Shown one piece after another: positions 15,602 through 24,347 of a stretch of DNA of 35,277 nucleotides. The stretch is from a bacterium (GTDB taxonomy: Bacteria > DYJV01 > JALVYZ01): positions 1 through 35,277 of the forward strand of contig JALVYZ010000237.1 of the NCBI GenBank assembly GCA_027037705.1, read 5' to 3'. A program made the position numbers and the translations under genes. How positions within the stretch are numbered: the stretch's first letter is position 1; each line of letters opens with the position of its first letter. The notes beneath the pieces were generated by a model that did not search any database, was not told where the DNA came from, and worked only from the letters and a program-made list of their open reading frames with translations.

Positions 15602-16609
15602 TTGAGCACATCTTCTCCGCCGACGAGGCGCTACCTATACGTTGTGGTTGAGTTTAGGTCCCAGTTTAGTAGCTATTCTCCGAGCCTTGCCGAGGGCTAC
15701 ATAGGCTCGACGAGCCTGCATGCAGCCGTAATGGCTGCTGTAGCTATGCTGGGCCACGGCATTAGTGATGGGCTGGCCGAGGCGAGGTTTTCCTCCCTGC
15801 TACCAGTGGCCCGGGGTAGTAGCGGCTACGTTGCTCTCTTTCCCCCGCTACGGCTACCTAGCTATGGCAAGGTTCCCCGCGGCTTCTGGACGCCCCGTGC
15901 AGTATCCCTGGTACTGTCCGTGCTTAGTAGTTGCTCGGGGAGAGGCGCCGATATCGTCCTGGAGAGAGGCGGGGATAACTATGTTGTAAGGTGTATGGAT
16001 GGGGGCGAGTCCCGGGAACTGGTATACTCTCGGGAGACCGGGGTCTTCGCGGCGCCTGGCGAGCAGCTAGATTTTAGGCCACCGGGGTTCCGTAGCGATA
16101 GGCATAGGCTCGTTATCAGCAGGGTTACTTACAGCGCTACGCCCTTCATGATACCAGTTGTTGAGCCTAGGAGCCCGTACTGGTTCGTAGCAGAGCTACG
16201 GAGCGAGCAGCTATGCGGCACCGTGGTAGAGGCGCTGAGGCTAGCCGAGCACCTCGGAATGGGGGCTCATAGGAGCATAGGGCTCGGGAGAATAAGGATA
16301 ATTAGCTATGAGTGCACAGAGTCGCCGCCAAGCTTCCTAGCAGGTAGCCGGGGAGGCGGCATCGGGGTATCACTGGGCCTCCTCTACCCCGAGCAGGGGA
16401 GCTGTAGTGTCTACTACGGCGAGACTGCCTTGTTCGGTGCTTATCGGGGCTACGGCGGTGTGGTGATTAGCTTCCGGAGGCCCCTGGTAAGGGCACTTGC
16501 CCCCGGCAGTATTGTTGGAACCGATTGCAGGGGGCGGGTCATTAGGGGCAATGGTTATCCCTACGTGTATTCGTTCAATCCCATTGTGTATCCGGTTGCC
16601 CCTGTGTAG
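15602..16609 (+). CDS. csm4: Csm4, type III-A Cas5-like subunit
   Basis: A 335-residue RAMP protein placed between csm3 and csm5. It has an RRM-like start (YLYVVVEFRSQFSSY), a Cas5-type helix entry (GYIGSTSLHAAVMAAVAML), and a glycine-rich loop GMGAHRSIGLGRI near residue 220 that contacts the crRNA 5' tag. Csm4 caps the crRNA handle and anchors Cas10. The ending, with YSFNPIVYPV, is typical of the family's last strand. The TTG start lies 8 bp after csm3. Confidence 0.85.
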   Translation: MSTSSPPTRRYLYVVVEFRSQFSSYSPSLAEGYIGSTSLHAAVMAAVAMLGHGISDGLAEARFSSLLPVARGSSGYVALFPPLRLPSYGKVPRGFWTPRAVSLVLSVLSSCSGRGADIVLERGGDNYVVRCMDGGESRELVYSRETGVFAAPGEQLDFRPPGFRSDRHRLVISRVTYSATPFMIPVVEPRSPYWFVAELRSEQLCGTVVEALRLAEHLGMGAHRSIGLGRIRIISYECTESPPSFLAGSRGGGIGVSLGLLYPEQGSCSVYYGETALFGAYRGYGGVVISFRRPLVRALAPGSIVGTDCRGRVIRGNGYPYVYSFNPIVYPVAPV

Positions 16610-16624
16610 CGAGGCATAGGAGCC

Positions 16625-17746
16625 ATGGAGCAGAGTAGTTATAGGCTATTGCTGAGACCCCGTACACCGCTCCACGTAGCCTCCGGGGAGAAGACGGTCA
16701 TAGGCATAGACTCGGTGATACACTACGGGAAGCTCTACGTAGTGGACGTTGAGTGCACTGCGAGAATATATGCAAAGCTCTACGGCGCCGAGGCCCTCCT
16801 AGCCAGTAACGCCCGAGCCATAGACCTCTTTAGAAGAGTTCTCGGCCGATACAGGCCCGGGGTTCTTAGCTGCACCCCCTACCGCCTAGTAGTCGGGCTA
16901 AGAACGAGAACGCCACCCCGTGGCGCCGAGGTCTCGCTTCCACAGAGCACCCTAGTACCGGGCTCGAGCATTAAGGGCGCTCTACGCACGGCACTACTCT
17001 ACGCCCTCGTGGACGCCGAGCCTAGGGAAGCCTTGGAGAGGATTAGGAAAGGGGTATCCAGGATAGTCCCGGGCCAGCCCCGAAGCCTACTAGGAGCCGC
17101 TGACCCCGTGGAACAGCTCCTAAAAGGCTCAAAGCCCCACGGCAGGGGTAGGTTCATCTACGATGCTGCCCGCCTCCTCGCAGTTAGCGACCCCCTGCGC
17201 CACAGGGCCTCCCTAGGGCTCTACGCTTTTCGGACGATACACGTTAACGACGGCCGCCCGGTTAGCCTAGAGTACGTCGTCGCCCTGGACCCCGGCGCGG
17301 AGATAGAGTATGAGCTGAGGCTCTACAAGCCCTCCTACAACACGCCTGTGAAGCAGCCTTGGATAAAAAGCCTACAGGAAAAAGACAAGACAATAAGCAT
17401 CGATACCCTGCTCCGGGGCCTCGCCCTGTTCTCGGAGACCCAGATAGCGAGCGAGCTCGAGAGAATAGGTGAGCGCTTCCCGCGGTACAAGAGCTTCCTA
17501 GAAGACCTGGGGAAAATGAGAAGCAGGAACTGTTTTCCACTACGCCTCGGCTACGGCGCAGGCCATGCATCGAAGACCCTCCTACCATGGCTGAGGCGAC
17601 GCGACCCCGGGCTCGCCAAGCGGCTCGAGGAGCTACTCTCGCGGCACTATGGCCGCGTATGGGATAGTCTCACAGATACCTTCACCGATCACAACGGCTC
17701 CCTCCTCGGCGTGGGCTGGGCCACACTCTGCATAGAGGAGAGGTGA
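16625..17746 (+). CDS. csm5: Csm5, type III-A Cas7-like head subunit
   Basis: A 373-residue RAMP protein. It begins YRLLLRPRTPLHVASGE, the usual Csm5 opening (TPLHIGSG-like). STLVPGSSIKGALRTALLYAL (108-128) is the conserved loop-helix, and LRLGYGAGHASKTLL near residue 310 is the C-terminal glycine-rich element. Csm5 caps the 3' end of the crRNA. Its stop codon is TGA 17744-17746, overlapping an ATG (TGATG) that would be the natural start of cas10 but leads to a stop after seven codons. Confidence 0.88.
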   Translation: MEQSSYRLLLRPRTPLHVASGEKTVIGIDSVIHYGKLYVVDVECTARIYAKLYGAEALLASNARAIDLFRRVLGRYRPGVLSCTPYRLVVGLRTRTPPRGAEVSLPQSTLVPGSSIKGALRTALLYALVDAEPREALERIRKGVSRIVPGQPRSLLGAADPVEQLLKGSKPHGRGRFIYDAARLLAVSDPLRHRASLGLYAFRTIHVNDGRPVSLEYVVALDPGAEIEYELRLYKPSYNTPVKQPWIKSLQEKDKTISIDTLLRGLALFSETQIASELERIGERFPRYKSFLEDLGKMRSRNCFPLRLGYGAGHASKTLLPWLRRRDPGLAKRLEELLSRHYGRVWDSLTDTFTDHNGSLLGVGWATLCIEER

Positions 17747-17752
17747 TGAGCC

Positions 17753-20752
17753 CTGGTTGGCAGGATTGAGGAGGTAGCGCTACACGGCCTACTACACGAT
17801 ATCCATAAACCCCTTGCTAGGCTGCTTCAAGTCTATAGAGGATGCGACATAGGAGAAATAGCTAAGAGGATAGCTGAAACGGCGCGGGGCTATGAGCTAG
17901 GAGACGAAGATATAGAGGGCTTCAAGGACTACGTAATCAAAGTCCTAGAGAAGGTTGAGGAGAATGGCCACGGGCTGCGCAGAAGCCTCGTCAACGAGTT
18001 CGCCAAGGATTCGAGCGAGCCTAGGGACTTGATAGAGGTCGCTATAAGGCTTGCCGACGAGGAGTCGGGGCTAGAGGACATAACGACCAGGATTGCGAAC
18101 TCCTCGCTAGAACCGCATCTCACTCCATTCCTCAACCCTCTCGCCCTGCTATTCGCCTCCGGGTTCTCCAGCCACGACGTTGCCGAGCTAAACCTAGATG
18201 ACGCCAGCATAGTGATGAGTAGTGATAAGCGTAAGTGCCTATTAATGACTAGCCAGTGGTGCAGGCAGAGACTACAAGAGTTCCTAGAAAGGGTTGAGAG
18301 AAGCGATACAGCGGCACTAAGAAGCATCCTTGGCGGCAATCACTGGCACCCAGTGAGGCCGCTTAGGTGGAAAGAGCCTAGCAGAGCCGAGGAGATCTCA
18401 GCGCTCTACGGTGCCCGAGGCTATAGGGAGGCAATCGTGGACTACACTAGTGTCGCGGCAAGCTTGTTGGCGGGGCTCTATAGGCTCAGAGCTGCTACGA
18501 GGAGCCTAGGCAACCGCCTCGACACTGTTAGGTCGCTGCTAGGGGTGCTCCGTCGCAGCCTCCTCCTGGTACCCTCGAGTATCCGTAAGGGCTCCTCGGG
18601 GCTAGCCCTGCCAGAGATAAGCCTCTATGCCCATAGCCGCGTAGTGGCTGGCTTCGCCTCCGCCATAGCTGCTACTGGGAGGAGCCCGGGCTGCTACAGG
18701 CTTGTACTTCTAGACATAAACGGTATACAGCGCTACATAACTAGGCACCGCGTAGTAAGCGCAGCGGTGAAGGCTTTTCGTGGCAGAAGCCTCCTAGTAG
18801 AGCTCGCCCAGAGAGCCGCTGCGAACTTCGTCTTATCGAGACTGGGTCTTGCCTGGAGCAGTGTCTACACATACGAGGGAGGCACGGTATCGATAATAGC
18901 GCCGTGCACCGAGAAGCTCGAAGAAGTACTAGGAGAGCTCGAGGAGAGGTTCAGCGAGGAGTTCGGGGGATACCTCGGAGTAACAGCTGTTGCTAGCCGG
19001 GAGCTAGAGGTAGGGCCGGGCACGTATAGCTCGAGGTACAGGTTCCGCCCCGAGGACGAGAACAGCTTTGCCCACGTCCTCTCGGAGACGCAGCGCATGC
19101 TCTCAGCCAGGAAGCTCAAGAGACAGACACATAGCCTAGAACAACTAGGGCCCGAGGAGCTCGAGTACGACCCCCTCGTGGAGGAAAACACGCCCCGGAG
19201 AGAATACGTGGGAGTAAGCGGTGAGCTAGGCGCTGAGTACTGGAGACTAGTCTCAAGCGACGACGCGGCAGCAGCCATAGTCGAGCACGGCGGGGTTTCA
19301 AGGGATACTCATAGAGCCCTCGTAGCTGGCAGTAGCGCCCCAAACCTGTTCATGATAATAGAGCTCTACTTGAGCGGCGATGGCTGCGAGAAAGCCATCG
19401 AGGAACTAGCAGGGAGGGTAGCTGAGGCACTACTCGGCTCCAAGGAGAGACGCTACGATATAATCCCTATTCATCGCGGCCAGGAGCTAAGAATAGGGAT
19501 TATAGAGCTACCAAAACTATGCACGGTATACATACTGTTAGCGTTGCACACGCTTAGCCCGGAGCAGAGCATTGACTGGAGACTCGTGGAGACAATCATG
19601 GGTATGCTGGCTGAGAAGCCCCTAGATGGTAAGGAGCTAGGGATAGAGGAGGCGCTCATAGTGTTCTCGTCGGTGAACATTGTTGAGGAGTTCCTACCCA
19701 GCGAGGAGACGGTGAGAAACCTGGATAACCATGTAAGGAGCTGGCTGAGAGGAACTAGGTACAGGATAGGCTTCGACTGGGTAGCAATCAATACACGCTA
19801 CCCCCTAGTGCAGGGAGAACACCGGGTCCAGATAAGGAGCCTAGACGAGGCAGCAGAGGCCACCGGGCTCATAGCCCTAGTCAAGCTCGATGCAGACAAC
19901 GTGGGCAACACCGTATTCTACATGGCATCCTCTCCCTCGAGGCTAGCAACGCTAAGCGAGATCCTAGCAACTACCTTCGGGCTCCTAAGCTACAAGCTAC
20001 TAGACCTAAGCAGCAACTACAACGACAGTGTATACGTCGTGTTCATAGGAGGCGACGACGCAGCCTACTTCGGCGAACTAGTAGCAGCAATGCAGTACGC
20101 CACGGACATAACGCGCCTAGCAAACTCGATGCTCCCAGGACTCACGATAAGCGGGGCAATAAGCATAGAGGAGCCAAAGCTCCCCCTTTATCTAGCTTAT
20201 TACCACGCACTAGAGCGCCTAGAAAAAGCAAAGAACGAGCCAATAATAGTACTAGGAGGCAACGAGCCAAGAGGCATAGTAGCAATAACCCAGATGACAA
20301 AGCCAATAACACTCTGCCTCAGAGAAGACGACACAAAGAAACCCGTAAAGATAGAGACAATAAGCTGGCAAACACTAGAAAACACACTACGAGAACACCA
20401 ATCAATAAGCGACGAGACCCTATGGAAGAGGACAGCAAAGCTAGTAACCCTAGTAGCGGACACGCTCGCAGAGATAATGAAGAAGCAAAAATGCAGCCTC
20501 ACCGGCACAGAGACAGCTAGAACCCTAATAGCGTATACATACTGGCGCGAAAGAATAGGCCAAGCACCAGGCCAAGAAGAAAACAACGTAGACAAAATAC
20601 TAGAGAAAATAACGGGCACCAGGCCGAGATACCCACCAAGCCAGCCAAACAACACCAAGGAACGATACAGGCTCTACACAATACTACAACTAGCCAGAAA
20701 CCCGCTCAACATAATATACCAGCTCCTAAGACTCCGCAGACAAACAACTTAG
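17753..20752 (+). CDS. cas10: Cas10/Csm1, type III-A large subunit and cOA synthase
   Basis: A 999-codon frame with the Cas10 layout. HD pair H15-D16 (HGLLHDIHK) supports single-strand DNase activity, though the usual glycine after HDI is histidine. The first palm domain has LVLLDINGIQRYI (D321). The second has LVKLDADNVGN (D713, D715) and the intact cyclase motif GGDD at 766-769 (VVFIGGDDAAYF), which makes cyclic oligoadenylates. The N-terminus is odd. The frame has no ATG, GTG or TTG between the stop at 17747 and TTG 18029, yet this stretch encodes the HD motif. I start at CTG 17753, six bp after AGGTGA. Removing one C of CCC 17751-17753 would join ATG 17746 to this frame and give a normal start, so an indel or read error is possible. 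The last 450 bp are G-poor. Confidence 0.92.
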   Translation: MVGRIEEVALHGLLHDIHKPLARLLQVYRGCDIGEIAKRIAETARGYELGDEDIEGFKDYVIKVLEKVEENGHGLRRSLVNEFAKDSSEPRDLIEVAIRLADEESGLEDITTRIANSSLEPHLTPFLNPLALLFASGFSSHDVAELNLDDASIVMSSDKRKCLLMTSQWCRQRLQEFLERVERSDTAALRSILGGNHWHPVRPLRWKEPSRAEEISALYGARGYREAIVDYTSVAASLLAGLYRLRAATRSLGNRLDTVRSLLGVLRRSLLLVPSSIRKGSSGLALPEISLYAHSRVVAGFASAIAATGRSPGCYRLVLLDINGIQRYITRHRVVSAAVKAFRGRSLLVELAQRAAANFVLSRLGLAWSSVYTYEGGTVSIIAPCTEKLEEVLGELEERFSEEFGGYLGVTAVASRELEVGPGTYSSRYRFRPEDENSFAHVLSETQRMLSARKLKRQTHSLEQLGPEELEYDPLVEENTPRREYVGVSGELGAEYWRLVSSDDAAAAIVEHGGVSRDTHRALVAGSSAPNLFMIIELYLSGDGCEKAIEELAGRVAEALLGSKERRYDIIPIHRGQELRIGIIELPKLCTVYILLALHTLSPEQSIDWRLVETIMGMLAEKPLDGKELGIEEALIVFSSVNIVEEFLPSEETVRNLDNHVRSWLRGTRYRIGFDWVAINTRYPLVQGEHRVQIRSLDEAAEATGLIALVKLDADNVGNTVFYMASSPSRLATLSEILATTFGLLSYKLLDLSSNYNDSVYVVFIGGDDAAYFGELVAAMQYATDITRLANSMLPGLTISGAISIEEPKLPLYLAYYHALERLEKAKNEPIIVLGGNEPRGIVAITQMTKPITLCLREDDTKKPVKIETISWQTLENTLREHQSISDETLWKRTAKLVTLVADTLAEIMKKQKCSLTGTETARTLIAYTYWRERIGQAPGQEENNVDKILEKITGTRPRYPPSQPNNTKERYRLYTILQLARNPLNIIYQLLRLRRQTT

Positions 20753-20830
20753 ATAAAACACATTGTACAAAAATATTTAATTTCCTAAGTTTCGAGAGTT
20801 TAATACATTACACAACCCGAACCCCTCAAA

Positions 20831-20854
20831 TACATCTCTATATACATCTCTATA
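20831..20854. repeat. 12-bp tandem duplication
   Basis: TACATCTCTATA occurs twice in direct tandem in the AT-rich gap between cas10 and the leader-distal end of array 2. Function unknown. The rest of 20753-20870 is AT-rich with no gene. Confidence 0.8.
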
Positions 20855-20870
20855 GATGATTATTTCAGCC

Positions 20871-21578
20871 CCCTCAATTCTTTATTGAGTTAATCTCACC
20901 AACCCGCTCATCCACTACCCAGAGCCAAGTCTTGTTAACCTTACAATTCTCTATTGAGTTAAGCCCAGTACACTAGAGACCCTGTCCTGCGACAAGATAG
21001 CTTACAATTCTCTTTTGAGTTAAGCGCGTGCGCGGGGCTGTACGGATAGGGATGGAGCCAGGCGTACCTTTCAGTTCTCTTTTGAGTTAAGCTCGTCGAT
21101 GTTGGTCCCGATGATTATCGGTTATTCCGGAATAGCTTTCAGTTCTCTTTTGAGTTAAGCCGTTTCGGAGCTGAAGCTGATCTAGAAATATATCCAAAGA
21201 TGAAAGCTTTCAGTTCTCTTTTGAGTTAAGCGGGAGGAAACCATGTTCGGGAACATAGATTGGAAGAGCTTTGTGATCTTTCAGTTCTCTTTTGAGTTAA
21301 GCAAAGCTGTAAAGGTGTATGCAAAGTATCTCGATTGCTATATTTACTTTCAGTTCTCTTTTGAGTTAAGCACGAGAACGTAGCTCACGATCTAGCATTC
21401 ATGGCTGGGTATGCTTTCAGTTCTCTTTTGAGTTAAGCTCTATCCTAATCGTAGACCGTGCTTCCACAACCTGATACCATCCTTTCAGTTCTCTTTTGAG
21501 TTAAGCTCAGCTATCTCCGATAATCTGTTCTCTAGTGCTATTCTGTCTAGGAACTTTCAGTTCTCTTTTGAGTTAAGC
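20871..21578 (-). CRISPR. CRISPR array 2 (11 repeats, 10 spacers)
   Basis: On the + strand repeats start at 20871, 20940, 21001, 21068, 21136, 21207, 21278, 21347, 21414, 21482 and 21554. Leader 2 is on the right, so the array reads leftward. Read that way, the eight leader-proximal repeats begin GCTTAACTC and end GAACTGAAAG. The two next (21001, 20940) end GAATTGTAAG instead, exactly as in array 3 apart from one base in the second. The most distal copy (20871) is degenerate. Spacers are 36-47 bp. The change of repeat type along the array records replacement of the repeat over time. Confidence 0.98.
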
Positions 21579-21829
21579 TGGTATGGTTTCCTTTTGGATC
21601 CGAATAGTAACTGGTTTGAGGCAATTATTTATGCTTATCGGAACGAGTCTAATTCCCATGCATCAAGCCCTCCGAGACCCTCAAGGCGTTCCCATGGATT
21701 CGCATGGATTCGAAACAATGTTCCCAAGGAGCCTTGCAACTCCACCCACGATGTGTTCCCAAGGGAACCGAAAGAGGAGTTTAAAGGTTAAGACAAACAA
21801 GGCAAACAAGCAATCGGAGAGAATAGTGA
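21579..21829 (-). promoter_or_regulatory. Leader of CRISPR array 2
   Basis: Reverse complement of leader 3. Over the inner 205 bp I see only three base differences between the two. On the + strand it has ATGGATTCG twice (21694-21702, 21704-21712) and TGTTCCCAA twice (21719-21727, 21754-21762). Weaker similarity, including the block around AATCGGAGAGAATAG, runs to about 21829. It directs transcription and spacer insertion leftward into array 2. Confidence 0.88.
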
Positions 21830-21943
21830 TTAGAGCAATGAGGGACGTCGCGGCTAAAGCAGGAAGGGTGGTATATGGGCTGCATTATGGGTTATATGTG
21901 TACCCCTTGTATTTGTGAGGCATATTGTTATTGGTCTTGAGCC

Positions 21944-22130
21944 CTAGTCTACCATGTATCTTACAAATATGTCTCCTACGTGGATGTCGAAGGTGTCTTC
22001 GAATCCTCTTGGCTCCATTTGTGTCGTAGTCTCTGAGAGGCGCTGGATCCGTTGATAAGTGCTCTAGTAGCTCTGGGACCCGGAGCCCATAATGTGCTAG
22101 GAGGTGCTCTAGGGGCTCGTCGCCTAATCT
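21944..22130 (-). pseudogene. Decayed gene fragment between leaders 2 and 3
   Basis: On the minus strand one frame gives a protein-like stretch (GDEPLEHLLAHYGLRVPELL, then EHLSTDPAPLRDYDT) that begins right after a stop and has no start codon. A shift of frame continues it as MEPRGFEDTFDIHVGDIFVR and a stop at 21944. This looks like the remains of one gene with a frameshift and a lost 5' end. I do not recognise the family. The 21830-21943 stretch on its left holds nothing recognisable. Confidence 0.4.
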
Positions 22131-22170
22131 TTACGCTGAAAACGCTAGGGGTCTTGAGCCCTTCTCATCC

Positions 22171-22404
22171 CTAGCTTCTCTCTAGCAGGGTCTTCTTAAC
22201 CTCGTCCAAGTCCACTATCTCGTCGCTCGTCCTTATGGCCTCGGCCTCGTCGGGGAGGGGCTTATCTCCCTCAACGTGTCTCTCAATAATGAGGCGCAGC
22301 ATGGTCTCCAGCTTCTCAAGTCCCTTCTTAATCTCCGTCTCTGCCCGGGTCTCGGAGCTAGACAAGAAAGCAGTCACCCTTCCCTCTGGGTCCTCCGGTC
22401 TCAT
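22171..22404 (-). CDS. Small acidic hypothetical protein
   Basis: A 77-residue charged, helical protein (EIKKGLEKLETMLRLIIERH; acidic C-terminal half ending LDEVKKTLLERS). Size and charge would suit an antitoxin or the remnant of a longer gene, and the decayed fragment at 21944-22130 lies just downstream on the same strand. No family is recognised. ATG 22404 is the only good start. Confidence 0.45.
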   Translation of the reverse strand: MRPEDPEGRVTAFLSSSETRAETEIKKGLEKLETMLRLIIERHVEGDKPLPDEAEAIRTSDEIVDLDEVKKTLLERS

Positions 22405-22709
22405 CTATATTATCTCAATATTCCCTAAAGAGAACCAAGTGCTCCCCAGTCTCTTTGTAGTGGTGGTGTAAGCGTACTAGGCCTTGTATGTGCCGGATAG
22501 GCCAGAGCTTAGGGAATGAACGCGATTTTGTCTCTATTCGTGCTTGCTAGCGCTATCATTAATTTGGTTATTATCGGATAAGGGAGGGATACGGAGGGCT
22601 ATTCTTCCTCTCTGCTTTGGTTATTTCCTCCTCCGGTCTCCTCTCTCATCTCACGTATAACATGCCTAGGGCCTTTGAGATAACTAGTTGAATGCCTAGG
22701 CCCCTGGGA
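22405..22709. other. Gene-free spacer
   Basis: About 305 bp with AT-rich patches (22555-22580) and no supported gene, RNA or repeat. Confidence 0.5.
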
Positions 22710-23240
22710 TTAGGGTAGCTGGTGTTGCCTGGCTTTCTTCCTTATCCAGTCTGTTAGCTCCAGTACCCTCTCTTTTGCTCCCTCCTCGGTCAAGGGGACA
22801 GTGTCGGGGCCGTGGTAGAACCATAGGTGGAGCAGTATTGCCTCGGCCAGTCCCTGGTAAATCTCCTTATCGTTTACTGCCTCCGCGGCGAGGCGCGCTA
22901 CCTCCTCTAGCTTTTGCCTAGCCGAGGGCACTAGGAAGCCTGTCTGGATCCACCACTCTAGCTCCTTTTCCGCCTTCTCCGGGCCCCTCTGCTCCCATGT
23001 CCTCCTTATCCTCTCCTCTATGAGCTGGATCCCGCGGGTAGCCAGTATTAGGCCCAGTAGGGCCCTGTAGGCAGCCCAAGCCTTCTCAGCAGCATCCCGT
23101 ACATCTCCTCTCGAGACTAGGCGGAGCGCCTCCTCGGTGAAGAGTTCGAGATTATCCTTACTCACCTTCTCAGCTAGCCTAGCAGCCGTCCTAAGCCTAG
23201 CAAGTAGATCCCTCAGAGAAACAGACATGGTAGCCAACAA
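22710..23240 (-). CDS. PaREP1-like helical protein
   Basis: A 176-residue all-helical protein. The segment EEALRLVSRGDVRDAAEKAW, followed by AAYRALLGLILATRGI and later AEAILLHLWFYHGPD, matches the PaREP1/PaREP8 style: paired helices starting with a TPR-like GDVxxAAEKAW and a later xxxLHxxFY helix. These proteins are expanded in hyperthermophilic Crenarchaeota and are related to HEPN folds; their function is not settled. It stands alone between the mirrored leaders 2 and 3. ATG 23228, four codons in (MSVS), is an alternative start. Confidence 0.6.
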   Translation of the reverse strand: MLATMSVSLRDLLARLRTAARLAEKVSKDNLELFTEEALRLVSRGDVRDAAEKAWAAYRALLGLILATRGIQLIEERIRRTWEQRGPEKAEKELEWWIQTGFLVPSARQKLEEVARLAAEAVNDKEIYQGLAEAILLHLWFYHGPDTVPLTEEGAKERVLELTDWIRKKARQHQLP

Positions 23241-23393
23241 GCACTCCCCAGGGATCCTCTAGGGCACCAAGACTATTAAGAAATTCGATAGGAATAAGAC
23301 AACCATGTAAAGAAGAGCACCCTACCATCCTCAATCACCTGGAGAAATGCATACCACAACCGGGAAGACAGTAACAATAGCAACACGTCTTTA

Positions 23394-23644
23394 ACACTAT
23401 TCTCTCCGATTATATAATGAGCCCGAATACCTTGACCTTTAAACTCCTCTTTCGGTTCCCTTGGGAACACATCGTGGGTGGAGTTGCAAGGCTCCTTGGG
23501 AACATTGTTTCGAATCCATGCGAATCCATAGGAACACCTTCAGGGTCTCGGAGGGCTTGATGCATGGGAATTAGACTCGTTCCGATAAGCATAAATAATT
23601 GCCTCAAACCAGTTACTATTCGGATCCAAAAGGAAACCATACCA
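23394..23644 (+). promoter_or_regulatory. Leader of CRISPR array 3
   Basis: Mirror-image copy of leader 2. It has TTGGGAACA at 23461-23469 and 23496-23504, CGAATCCAT at 23511-23519 and 23521-23529, then AGGAACACCTTCAGGGTCTC, and AACCATACCA at the repeat junction. The same blocks in the same order occur in leader 1. It faces rightward into array 3. Confidence 0.88.
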
Positions 23645-24180
23645 GCTTAACTCAAAAGAGAATTGTAAGCGTATGAGAACCTAGACCACGTCCCGGAACT
23701 ACTAGAGGCACAGCTTAACTCAAAAGAGAATTGTAAGTGACAGTATAGCAGCCTTGAAGTGACTCTTTGAAAATCCTAGCCTAGCTTAACTCAAAAGAGA
23801 ATTGTAAGTACAAGTGTGGGCGGTCGGGGAGAGTGCTGGTGACTACATCTCGCTTAACTCAAAAGAGAATTGTAAGGTTATCCATTTATCCACGTCTTCC
23901 CCGAAGCTAGTGTTTGGTAGTATCTGCAAATACTCAAAAGAGAATTGTAAGCGAGCTCTGGCTCGTATACCGGCGTCTCGAGGAAGACGTGTAGGACATA
24001 CTCAAAAAAGAATTGTAAGCCGGGTACACCAACTTATCCTTGCAGATGATGCTGCCATCGACGAGTGACATACTCAAAAGAGAATTGTAAGCTTGCACAA
24101 TGCTCGCATGCTCAGTTGATTCCGCTATCTTGTTCCCGTGCTTGGCTTAACTCAAAAGAGAATTAAAAGAGAATTATAGG
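23645..24180 (+). CRISPR. CRISPR array 3 (8 repeats, 7 spacers), mosaic repeats
   Basis: Repeats start at 23645, 23713, 23784, 23852, 23927, 23995, 24067 and 24145. The first four begin GCTTAACTC and end GAATTGTAAG. The copies at 23995 and 24067 begin GACATACTC (as in array 1) but keep the GAATTGTAAG end, and the one at 23927 is a damaged form of that type. The last (24145) again begins GCTTAACTC, has a damaged 3' end and is followed by a partial duplication to 24180. Spacers are 43-53 bp. The array reads rightward from leader 3. Confidence 0.98.
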
Positions 24181-24347
24181 TAATTAATTATATCTAGTTG
24201 CTTGGTTACTATATTGTTCTATGAGAATAAGTTTGGTGAAGAATTGTTAAGTGATGGATTGCCGTTCTCCCGGGGGGTTTTTGTCCCTCTTGGATCCTGG
24301 GCTAGTGATACTTATTGTATTTGTGGCTCCCGAGGGGTGGTTTGTGG

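Noticed and set aside
21583-21918. Plus-strand frame starting at leader 2, with a near twin on the minus strand at 23410-23640
   Set aside because: The two peptides are alike because the leaders are mirror copies; they translate leader DNA.
7924-23926. 11-bp match (GGTAGTATCTG) between array 1 spacer 6 with its repeat edge and array 3 spacer 4
   Set aside because: Too short; an 11-mer match among about 24 spacers can occur by chance and does not extend.
20753-24314. tRNA genes or insertion sequence ends around the arrays
   Set aside because: No cloverleaf, CCA end, transposase frame or terminal inverted repeats seen other than the mirrored leaders.
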